Source: Apiotrichum sp. Y4204
Lineage: Eukaryota; Basidiomycota; Tremellomycetes; Trichosporonales; Trichosporonaceae
NCBI GenBank assembly: GCA_025531455.1
Contig: JAMYHL010000035.1
Span: forward strand, 62,001-126,000
DNA length: 64,000 bases
Direction: 5' to 3'
Under the pieces are notes generated by a model. The model had not been told where the DNA came from, ran no database searches, and saw only the letters and a list, made by a program, of their open reading frames with translations. Shown in pieces: positions 22,168 through 31,891 of this stretch (the first letter of the stretch is position 1; each line of letters opens with the position of its first letter). Both the position numbers and the translations under genes were made by a program.

Positions 22168-24982
22168 ATGTTTATAACTCGCACGCGGGTGGCCGCAGCG
22201 CACCGCGCCCGCCGGCTGGGATATGTCCGGAGTCTATCGGCTAAGGCCGCACCGAAGGTGAGTCGCGTGCCATCTGCGCAAGCTAATGTGCACCAGGTTC
22301 GGACGCAGACACTGGAGCACGCAACGCCGGACTTCAGCGAAACGGGGGCCATTTCTCACAAGGATCTGTCGGCACAACTCAGTGCTCTCGAAGCTGAGGC
22401 GGCTCAGGAGCTTGAAGGAGGGAAGCTCGCGGAGCGTATCAAGGAGCTGCAGGCACAGTTTTCGGAGATGCGTCTGCGTCTGCAGATGATGCGAAAGGTA
22501 AAGGCAGAGGCGGATGCCGAGAGGACACAATTGGGGGATACACCAGACAAGACGAAGTCTGCCTCCGAGATGAATAAGCCTGAAAGCGTTGAAACGCCGA
22601 TGTCCGCAAGTGACCCCCCGGTGGAGACTGCTGTGCCCCAATCTGGATTCCGGGTGGTCGGGATGAAGCCAAAACCCGTTAGGGAAGTGCAAAGCTCAGG
22701 GAGCAAGCTCTCAGAAGACCCAAGACCCGTAGGAGAACTGGAGGGCGCTGAGAGCAAACTCGCCGGAGAGTCGGGACGCAAGGGGCTGGAGGACGATGTG
22801 AACGACAACGAACTCATGGGTAAGTGCTGCTGTTTCTGGCTGGAGGCTGACCATCCAGAGGCGTTCAACACGGTGGTGTCGGAGGCAGAGAAGGATGCAA
22901 AAACGAATGTCAAGATATTCAACTTTGCTGAGAGTGGCGCTCTCCGCCCCGCCGAGCTCGTCGTCCAGCCAGTCGAGTCACCACGCCCAGATGCGAAGGT
23001 CGCGCGGCTATCCCACAGGCTCAACCGCGTTCTTTTTTCCCCTGGCGTACATTATCTTCGTGATCCTCGAACTGGAGTCTGGAACTTCTCTCGCGATCTT
23101 GGACACATTGTCACTCCCGAAGAGTTCGCATTCCACCGCCTGCCGCAGTACATTACGGCGTCGGAGGACGACGAGTTGATGAAGATGGCCGAAGCTCCAG
23201 GGCTTAAATTCGTCGGGTCGACCTCGACACTCACGTCGTCTCTTTCACAGCTCTACTTCACGCTCAGTGGTGACAAGGGCGTCGACGTGTCGCAGCTATC
23301 CAGTGCCTTTGCTAGCAAAAGGAACGATTTCACTTTTGGTGCTCAGCTCCCTGCGTCTCTTGTCGTGCGATATCTCCCCAATGGCCGCTACGCCATCGAT
23401 AATAACAAGGAGCATGCGATCGACGAGAACGTATTGAGCGACTATGGTCGCATTCTCGAGAAGCTCCTTACAGCCGAGCAGAAGGACTTCAGGCGTTTCC
23501 TCTCATCGTCACCCGAGGAGGCTGTGTCTGAAGAGGAACGCAAGGAGCGCGAAGCGTATTGTTACAGCCGCGGTTCGAGTCTTTTGATGCGATCGCAGCT
23601 CGACTGCCACGACGACCGCCTGCCTGGTAACGGCACATTTGACATTAAGACGCGCGCAAGCTTCCCGATCCGCCGAGACCGCGCAAACTACCTGGCCAAC
23701 TCAGCATACGAGATCACCGAGCTTTACGGCGACACCGGCTCGTACGAGCGCGAGTTCTACGACCTCACCCGAAGTGGCATGCTCAAGTATTGCTTCCAAG
23801 CGCACATCGGTCAAATGGACGGCATCTTTGTTGCATACCACAACACAGTCAGCTGCGCTGGATTCCAGTACTTGCCGCTGAGCGAGATCGACACGCGGCT
23901 TTTCGGGTCGACGGAGATGGCCCAGCAGGTGTTCCAGGCCACTGTTGCACTCATGGAGCGCATTTTGCTCATGGCCACGTCAATGTACCCAAAACAATCG
24001 ATCAACCTCACTCTCCACCGCAAAAAGCGCAAGAATGCTGGCTCGCCCAAGGAGCTCATCGCGGTCGTACAACCGACGGAGTGGGACCGCTCGTCAGTCC
24101 GTCCCGCACGAACCATCTCGCTCGAGATTGAAAACGAGCTGGACTCGGTCAAGCACGAGGACCCCGTCTTTTCCTTCTCGTCCGACCCCGAAGTCCGCAA
24201 GGACCACAAATGTACGTGCCAATGAACACTCTCCCAAATGTATGGCTGACGTTCCGAAAGGGGTTCTCAACTACAAGATGAGCGTCACGCCCGAAGACAT
24301 GGAGGGCTACCACATCTCCCACCGGCACCTCGACCAGCAGGTGGCGTTGCTGCGCGCAGTTAACGCGCTGTATGTCCCCGAGGGCTCGACGCCAAGCGAT
24401 ATGGCGCGCATCACCGCCATCAAACGCAGGAGGGCAGCACAGGCTGCCAAGGCAGCGGCGGCGGCGGAATCCGCTGCGGCTGATGTCGATACCAATGCCA
24501 ACGAAGGCGAAATCGAGGGCCAGGCTGAACCCGAACCCACCGCTGCAGAGCCAGCGTCCACCACCCCCGCTGCTACTCCTTCCTCTTCGCCTTCACGTTC
24601 GCAGCACGCGACCATCCGATGGATGTCGCCAAACGACAACATTATGGAGCTGCGCAATGAGGCCAAGGCAATCGGAAAGGCAGTCGCTGAGCGACGCAAG
24701 ATGTGGCGCGACGACGTGCAGCATACCATGTTCTGGATGGATGAGGAGAAGAGTGCGCTAGCGACGTCGTTCGCCAACCGCGAGATTGAGCGGACCAAGC
24801 GTCGAGAGAAGATTGTTGCGGCCCGACAAGGGCGCAAGAAAGGGAAGAAAGGAGACAAGCAGAAAGGAGACAAGCCCATGTGGCGGACCGGGGCACCATC
24901 TGGTCCGCGCAAGAGCTGGGAGGAGAGGGCAAAAGCAACGAAGGTGGAGAGCGCGGGCAAGGACGGCAGCGCGGACCCATAG
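22168..24982 (+). CDS. PET127: PET127-like mitochondrial RNA processing protein
   Basis: Exons 22168-22257, 22297-22819, 22859-24211 and 24261-24982 give 895 residues. The basic N-terminus (RTRVAAAHRARRLGYVRS) is a mitochondrial presequence. Residues about 60-110 form a helical coil. From about 260 to 720 the protein matches Pet127, including DCHDDRLPGNGTFDIKTR near 452, SYEREFYDLTRSGMLKY and GQMDGIFVAYHNT near 522. In yeast Pet127 is a membrane-associated matrix protein needed for 5'-end processing and turnover of mitochondrial mRNAs. After the shared domain there is an Ala/Glu-rich then Lys/Arg-rich tail (about 730-895) not found in the yeast protein. Introns 1 and 2 (both 39 nt, 22258-22296 and 22820-22858) are multiples of three without stops, so a naive frame reads straight through. 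Their GTGAGT/GTAAGT donors and CTAAT/CTGAC branch sites argue that they are real. Confidence 0.9.
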
Positions 24983-25288
24983 ATTGTTTGTTATCTTGTT
25001 TGTACTCAATAGATATAGCTGGCACCGCTGATTTCCTGCATTATGCATCATCACACTTCAGACTTCACCTTTTCTTAACTGAGCTTCACTCCTTCGGGCA
25101 GTGCCCATGCAATGGTCTGGGGTCTGATGGCTACGAGTCGTCTTGTCACTTTTGACGGCTGTGACATGAATTATTGTATTCGTCACTGGGTATGGATGTA
25201 CAGGAGAAGAACGCGCACAATGCAATGAACGCTGCGAACGAGCCATGGAGCAGCGGGAGAACGAAAACTGAGTAGAGGTACGGGCCGA
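24983..25288. other. Short 3' intergenic between PET127 and CUL1
   Basis: Shared 3' flank of convergent genes. It contains AT-rich sequence likely to serve as 3' end signals and no gene. Confidence 0.6.
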
Positions 25289-28221
25289 TCACGCCAGATA
25301 GTTGCTTGAAAGTCAGCATCGAGTCTGGGGGAGAGTTCAAGTGACTCACTAAGTGTCCTTCTCGCTGCCACGCTCAAGATACTCCTTGTCGATAAGATAG
25401 TCGATGGCCTTCTTGATCTCCGCCACCTTGGGGGTAAACTTGGTCGAGATCGTAGCGGTGACTTCCTGGATGAGAACCTGGTGCTTCATGGTCTGGCGTC
25501 AGCGGTATCCATGCAGCTGACATACCTTGCGAGCCTTCATCAGACGGACGATAGTTGCCTGGTAGACAAACTTGCGGTCCTCGTCGACAGCCTGAAGGAC
25601 CTCGGTTGCCTCTGCCTTTTGCTCGGCACGGACGGGCTGGTTAAGGTTGACACGAATCTTCTTCGACTTGAAGTCTAGACATGTTAGCGCGAGGATGGGT
25701 AATAGCACTCACTGAGGTTCAAATCGTACGTGTCACCAGACTGAAGAAGCACCTTTGCTTTGACTAGGAGAGCCATCTGCGGCTTGAGAATGTTTTCGGA
25801 AATTTGAGTTCCAGTTTGAATATCCTTGAAGGTCAAGCTGTCGTTTTCATTGAATTGAGTGAGAATCGCCATCTGGTACGCTGAGGTCATGAAGATGAAC
25901 TTCTGCGACAAGTAGGTCGTCCGCAGCTCCGTCTTGGACACATGCCAGAGCCATGTCAACTTGCGTCCGGAGTGCACGTCGTTGTAGAACTTGGTGAAGC
26001 GGTCGTACAGGCCCTGGATCTCACGTGGAACGGAGAAGTCGGTGTTCTGGGGCGCAAGCGGCCAGAAGTTTGTACCCAAAACCATGATCGTGAAGTCGAC
26101 GTCGTCGGTGTGGTTACCGTTCCGCTCCTTCTCCTTGAACTTCTCAGTAACATCCCGCGAGAGGCTGACGTCCGAAAACATGCGAGTGAGCTTGTTGGTG
26201 TAGTCGTAGCCGGAAACCTCTTTGAGTTTGGAAATCATACTACTCTCCGCGTCGTCCGAAGCCGACCCAGCGTTGACCAGACGTTGAGCAAGCTTCTTCT
26301 GGTAGAACTTTTGGAACACGTCCTTGTCGTCGATGAACTTGAAAATCTCCATGGCCTGGTTGAGGGCCTGCTCAAGCGAGTCGGCATCAAGGTCCTTGTT
26401 GTTCTTCCGCAGAAGCTGGTCGCAGTAGGACGCGAGCAGCTCGGGTGACTTTGTCGAAGCCTTGGCAGCAGCATTGGAGTTTGTAAACTCACGGCAAGCC
26501 TTGTCCAGGCTCGCGTTGAAGCCAAGCTCTCCACGGAATGGCCCATTGACAATCTCGCCAAACTTGCTGTGCACACCAAGCAACGCCTCGATGTAAGCCT
26601 TAGGCTCAAGTACCTCGGCCTTGCCCGCCTCATTAACTGCCCCAGGTGCAGGGATAACACGCTCCACGGCGGCCAAACCCGCCTTCTTGACGTGCTCCTC
26701 AAATTTCTTGCGCAAAGGCTCCAAACCCGTCGATACCCGCATAAGAAGGCCGTACATGCGCGCAAGATCGGCCTCGCGGTCCGCATCGAGCAGCGGCTGG
26801 AATTCGTCCCACATGATCCTCTGGTGTTCCTGGATAAGAACCTGCTCGCACTTCTCCTTAAGCTGTGGGGATTAGTATCGAACAGCCAGATGATCGATTC
26901 TCACCTCCTTCCTGGTACTGTCGTGGAGGTAAAGGTTTATCCTGTCCGCCTCTTCCGCCAGGCGTCCCTCTGCCTTCTTCATGTAGTCCGGAACTGAGTG
27001 CGAGGTCACGAATGCCTTAGACTCGTCGCGGTAATAGCGTTCAGTAGCCTGGATGAAATACGTCTGGAAGTTGTTCTGATAGACGTCCAGGTTCTGACGC
27101 TGAGCGTCGGCGTCGTCAATGCCAAGAGCGACTAGTTCTGTCAGCACCTCGCGCGTGTTTATGAGGTCTCACCATAGCTCTCCACCACCTTCTTGATGAG
27201 GCTGTTATCCACTGGCTCGCCGTTACGCTGCAGCTCAATCTGCTTGAGTACCGCCTGCGTGAGGCGGGAAGCCTCACCAGTCTCCTTCTGGATGTGGTGG
27301 AAGAAGTGGTGCTTCCACTGCAGAAGAGCAAGCTGCAAATGTCAGAGCCAGTACGGAACTGGACACTTACAGTGTAGACGGTGTAGACGTCGCTCCGGTT
27401 CTCGTCCCGCTCACGACGAACCCAGTGCTTGTTCAGGTAGTTGAACAGTTTGTGGACATAACCAGCTCCGGTCGTGTAGCGGTCCCACTGCTTTGCGTAG
27501 TATTTGAGGAGCTCAAGATCATTGAGCTTCTCGCCCTCCTGCGCCATGTAAGCTCGGTATTCTGTGAACGCGCCCTTGACACGCAGACTCACCTCACGTA
27601 TCTGTTGGCAATGCTCAGTCAGATACATCCGCAACTTGCGGTACAGGTCTCCGCCCTGGAGGCTCGCGCCGCCCTTCTGGGTAAAGGTGACGCTCGTAGT
27701 CTTGCTGGACACTGTGCAATAATCGTAGATCGACGTGTAGAGCAAAATGTAATACTGCCAGGACATTCCGAGATGGAGCCTGGACTGTCAGTGGGAACCG
27801 TGGGACGCAGGACGCGCAGCTAGTGTGCAGTGGTGCTCTTCACCAATACCCACCTTGTCATAATGTGCTCCACGCCTGTCTGAAGGAAGAGCCAGGCCGT
27901 CTAAACAATCAGCATTGATCAATCAGTCATCATCACGAGCGCGCCACTGGCGAGATCGCTGCACTCCAACGTACGTTAAGGTCGGCATCTCTGGAGGAAG
28001 GTCAGCGCAACTTCTCAATGAAGGTATTGGGTGTCAGATGTGACAGAATATCCCATGTTCTAGACGGAATACTCAAGCAAAAATGTAAATATCATCGGCA
28101 CACGAGTCCTTGGGTCCTCGAGGCAATAACACTCGGCCAAGAAAGGTACCTACTTGGGAGGCTTGTCCGCCTTGGTCGGCTCACGCCACGCGCCGGCGGA
28201 AGAGGACGCGGCGGCGGACAT
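25289..28221 (-). CDS. CUL1: Cullin-1 (Cdc53), scaffold of SCF ubiquitin ligase
   Basis: Ten exons: 28221-28154, 27990-27975, 27900-27854, 27779-27371, 27332-27173, 27131-26905, 26862-25713, 25674-25526, 25492-25350, 25304-25289. They give 794 residues, close to human CUL1 (776). The N-terminal cullin repeats bind Skp1 (HLGMSWQYYILLYTSIYDYC). The cullin-homology part has the NKDLDADSLEQ and VFQKFYQKKLAQRLV segments. The winged-helix end carries the neddylation site IVRLMKARK, with the acceptor Lys predicted at about residue 739, and the tail ends KDTYNYLA, as in other cullins. Exon 2 (16 nt) and exon 10 (16 nt) are tiny. The last one supplies NYLA, and without its splice a TAG stop follows immediately. 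The first exon is Ala/Ser-rich. SCF ligases control cell-cycle and nutrient-signalling proteins in nucleus and cytosol. Confidence 0.93.
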
Positions 28222-28891
28222 TGGTGTTGTGAATGGGAGTGTCTGTAGGTAGGCGTAATGGGCTGATGACGAGAGTAGAAACGATGGAGGAAAATGACTG
28301 TTGGTGTTGAAGAGAGTTGAGGATACGGCGTTGTCAAGATGGAGACAAGAGTGAAGTGAGCAAACGAACAGAGTCTAGTCGGCGCGTCTGACGCTGTCTT
28401 CTGGCGTGTGTCTCTCGAGTGGATCACGAGTGGCGGCAGCCTTGCGGCCCTCGGCGCAGGTTGAATCATCAGGAGCAAAGGAGCACACACATCAGCACAG
28501 CTTGGAAGAAAACGGAATCAAATCGATTTCACCTACTTAGTACTCAGAACCTGGGGGATCTCGGATCCCACAAGACCACGACCGCGTTTCTGTCGCCGAG
28601 CGACCACGGAGCTCGGAGCCGCGTCGAGTGAGACCACTTGCTGGTGAATACGGTATAACCGCCCGTCAGTCTTGACTGCTTACGGCTGGCGTTGTGTCTC
28701 TATATACTGTATGCAGTGCAACAAGTTGGGGTACATGCGCATGCCAGCCCACTGGGCCACTCGAGTTCGACTGTGGGCTCCTCCCTCTCTTCTACCCCTC
28801 TTCGTCCTGAGCAATGTTGGGGGTTGAGTGAATGACATTGTACATGGCGCCTATAGTAGTAATAACATAATAACAAGCCTTCGGAGAACAT
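28222..28891. other. Intergenic between CWC15 and CUL1
   Basis: Both flanking genes are on the minus strand, so this holds the CUL1 promoter and the CWC15 3' flank. No gene seen. Confidence 0.6.
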
Positions 28892-29928
28892 CTACTTGAT
28901 GAACCTGTAATGTCAGCACTGACCGACAACATTACAAAGCAGTGTGGCGCCTTGCCACATAGCCCTGGTAGCTCAAGGACTGATCGCAGTGGCTGGCGAC
29001 ACTAGATAGAGCCTGAGGCTCAAGATCCATAGACTCACTTGTGCATGAACTTCTTGTGAAACTCAGACCGCAAGAGATCGTTGACAAATTCGCCCTTCTT
29101 CGGCTTGTCATTGACGCCAGCCGCCTGGTTCTTGAAGATGAGGTCGTCGTCCCAACGGCGCTTGACAGTAAATGTGGATGTTGTGCTAGCGGCGGATGGG
29201 GATTGACCAAGAGCAGCCTGAAGATTCAAAAGGGGATTTCCTGTGGCAATCTCGGCCTCGCGGTCGGCTTGGGTAGCAGCGTTCGCCTCAGCCTCCTGCG
29301 AATGTCAGGTCCAGTCGAAGCAAAGGCCACTCACTAAACGGGCCTTCTCCTCTGCTCGTTCCTGCTTAATGCGTGCAAGTTCTGCCATCAAAGCCGCTGT
29401 GTCATCCTCGTCGTCGCTGTCGTCGCTGAAAATTAGCGCCCACAGTCCACAAAGGACTCACTCATCCGAATCGTCATCGTCATCATCATCGTCGCCATCG
29501 TCATTGTCACCGGCAGCAGCCTTTCCCTTGTCCTTGTCCTTCTTCTCATCCTCTTCATCCTCATCCTCCTCATCACTGTCGTCCTTGTCTAGTTCGGCCG
29601 CCTCTTCGAGAATTTTCCTCCGCTTCACGCGCTCGTCATCCTCGTTGCCGTTCGAGCTCGTACCGTTCTCAATCTGCGCCGCGCCAGCAACGGGAGGCAG
29701 TGGGGGGAGGCCAGCGGCCTTTCGCTTCTTCTCCTCAGCCGCGCGTTCTGCCGCCGCCAGCTCGGCACGCAGATCACGCCGCTGCACGTCGCCAGTGGTC
29801 GTCTGGCCGGGCTGTCGGAACTTGAGCTTCGTGTGGGACGCAAGGCCATATTTCGAAACTTGCTGTGACCCGACCTTGGTCTCCTTGCCCATGGCCGGGG
29901 CCCATGTGGGACGATGCGCGTCAGACAT
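28892..29928 (-). CDS. CWC15: Pre-mRNA splicing factor CWC15/Cwf15
   Basis: Exons 29928-29462, 29425-29335, 29295-29039 and 28904-28892 (13 nt) give 275 residues. The N-terminus [16 protein letters not shown] and the block [12 protein letters not shown] followed by [10 protein letters not shown] are the Cwc15 signature. The centre is a highly acidic Asp/Glu run. The C-terminus has [13 protein letters not shown] and [15 protein letters not shown], the segment that anchors Cwc15 in the NTC/Prp19 part of the catalytic spliceosome. The last four residues (KFIK) come from a 13-nt exon after a 134-nt intron, well above the 36 and 39 nt of its other two introns. Nuclear. Confidence 0.92.
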
Positions 29929-30377
29929 GATGCCTTAGTGAGAGGTTGGAGAGTATGGTTGAGAGTGTTGTGGTTTTGATGGAATGGATGGCAAACAGCA
30001 CTCAAAAGGCACAAACGAGGAATTCTAGGTCACGACTCGGCCGACTCAGTAGTGATAAGCATGGACAAGAAGGTGGTACGGTGGTACAGTTGTGCAATGG
30101 CATTTTGCTTCCGTCGCTAGGCGCAACTTGGGGGGGCCCTCCGGCCCCTTTATCGGATCTCGGACATTCAAAGCCAGCCAACAAGGAATGCAAGGTGCAA
30201 GGCCTGCACTTCCTGCAAGGAAGCTGTGGTCACGCGTGCGATGATGCGGACGTGCATACAAATCGTGAGTCGAACCGCCAAGCGGACCAAACCAGACGCC
30301 GAGGTATGCAGCAGGAGTATACTAATGCAATGGTGAGCGAGCTATGTACCCGAGTGTCTACGTGAATGTCTACAGAA
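29929..30377. other. Intergenic upstream of CWC15
   Basis: CWC15 promoter and 3' flank of the next minus-strand gene. No gene seen. Confidence 0.6.
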
Positions 30378-31418
30378 CTAGGCCTTAATCTGGCCCAACC
30401 AGCCAAGAATGCCGCCCTTGCTAGACTCTGGCGCGGCGTTGTGTTTGGTTTCAGCCGCCTGAGCGTCCGCAGCGGCCGCGGCAGTGGCAACCTCCTCCTT
30501 CTCAGCAGCGGCAGCGTGGGCGGCGGCGAGCTGGGCTGTCTCGATAGCCTGAAGGCGAAGCTTCTCCGCGCGGCTAACCCGTGGGGCGGCTTCCGTCTTG
30601 GGTTCGTCGACCTGGACCTCCTTGACTGCTTCAGGCGCCTTGGGGGCGCGCTTCGTGGGCTCGGCAACAGGCGCAATCACCTCCTCCACAACCTCGGAAA
30701 CGACTTCCTCCTTGGGTACAAGCGGCTCCATCTCGAGGTGCTTGAACTTGTCAGCGACCCCGGAGAAACCACCGTTGAAACCACCGTCGAAGACTGCGAG
30801 AGCACGAACAATCGCGTCGTCTTCCCTCCGCTCAGCTTCGGTGGGCTCGATGCGCTGTGTGCGGGCGCGGGTAGGACGCGGTTCGGTTTTGCGGAGTTCG
30901 ACGTTGAAGCGGATGGTGCCCTTGCCGGGCAAGGACCGTGGGTCGGTGGGGTGACGGAGAGCCGCCTCGATCTCGGCATACGTTGGTCCAACGGCAAGCG
31001 TTGAGGGACGAGATAGGACAGGAGAAGCGATTTCAAGAGTAAGCGGCTCCTCGAGCTTGGCGGGACGAAGGAGGGTGAGGAAGATGGTGTGGAGTGGCTT
31101 GAGGGTGTCGGCGTCCTTGGGTACCTGAATGGAGAGGACGGGGCCGAGGCGCTCCTCCACTGCGCGCAGCATAAGCAGGGCATGCACGGTGGTGGTAATA
31201 GGAGTATGCGATTGAATCACATAATGAGATTCTCCTTTCGACGGGTCAAGATCAGGATGCGGGATGGTGACTAGAGAGCGCGATCCGTTGGGAACTCGGC
31301 GGGCGACGACGGGAGCGAGGGATGCCTTTAGAGCCGGGCGCGATGTCGAGGCCACGGGGGCCGCTACCCGGGATGCGACGGCGCGCAGTTGCCTCGAGAC
31401 AGTGACGGCGGGACGCAT
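30378..31418 (-). CDS. Unknown protein with mitochondrial presequence, single exon
   Basis: An uninterrupted frame of 346 residues from the ATG at 31418; an upstream in-frame ATG would add 12 residues but lies in hydrophobic leader-like sequence. The N-terminus (VSRQLRAVASRVAAPVAST) is Arg/Ala/Ser-rich without acids, a good matrix-targeting signal, with a possible cleavage near GSRSLV. Residues 60-200 look folded: SHYVIQSHTPITTTVHALLM, then RLGPVLSIQVPKDADTLKP, alternating strands and helices that could be RRM-like. The last 100 residues are an Ala/Glu/Lys coiled coil ending GILGWLGQIKA. I do not recognise the family. A mitochondrial ribosome- or RNA-associated protein is a guess. Divergent from the YSC84-like gene. 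Confidence 0.75.
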   Translation of the reverse strand: MRPAVTVSRQLRAVASRVAAPVASTSRPALKASLAPVVARRVPNGSRSLVTIPHPDLDPSKGESHYVIQSHTPITTTVHALLMLRAVEERLGPVLSIQVPKDADTLKPLHTIFLTLLRPAKLEEPLTLEIASPVLSRPSTLAVGPTYAEIEAALRHPTDPRSLPGKGTIRFNVELRKTEPRPTRARTQRIEPTEAERREDDAIVRALAVFDGGFNGGFSGVADKFKHLEMEPLVPKEEVVSEVVEEVIAPVAEPTKRAPKAPEAVKEVQVDEPKTEAAPRVSRAEKLRLQAIETAQLAAAHAAAAEKEEVATAAAAADAQAAETKHNAAPESSKGGILGWLGQIKA

Positions 31419-31891
31419 TGTTGCGGTGAGAAGTAAGATAGTTGTGCTTGTCAACTCTCAATCGCTTGATCTCGGATGTCCCAAATCGCAAAGTCGGTAT
31501 GGACATGGAAAAGTCGGCCGTTGGTTCGGGAGATCCCACTTTCCATGGTTTTACACGAATCATTAGGATGGAATGATTATTCATCCCCGGCATGCCGGCA
31601 TCTCCCATGCCAGGTGGGTCAAAACGGAATTAGAGTTATCATTAGAGAGGCAACAGGGCCCAGCCCCACACGAACTTCTTGGCCTCTTGGTGTGCTAATA
31701 CACGCTAGTGGGATATTGTGGAACACTGCGCAGCCAGCAATGACGTTGGTCGTCGTGCAGTTGTGCATCCCACACCTCCCTTCGATACCAATCTCTTGCC
31801 ACCAACATTCATATTGCAACATTCAACATACCTTGTCTCCCTCGTTCGTCTCATTCATCTCTCCTCCTCTAGTCAATCCAAAGCACAAATC
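31419..31891. promoter_or_regulatory. Shared promoter region of two divergent genes
   Basis: 473 bp between the ATG of the unknown mitochondrial gene and that of the YSC84-like gene. The last 80 bp before 31892 are CT-rich (ctcattcatctctcctcctct), typical of leaders here. No other motif stands out. Confidence 0.5.

Noticed and set aside
30366..31004. 212-codon plus-strand frame
   Set aside because: Antisense shadow of the unknown mitochondrial gene, whose minus-strand frame is longer and has a presequence.
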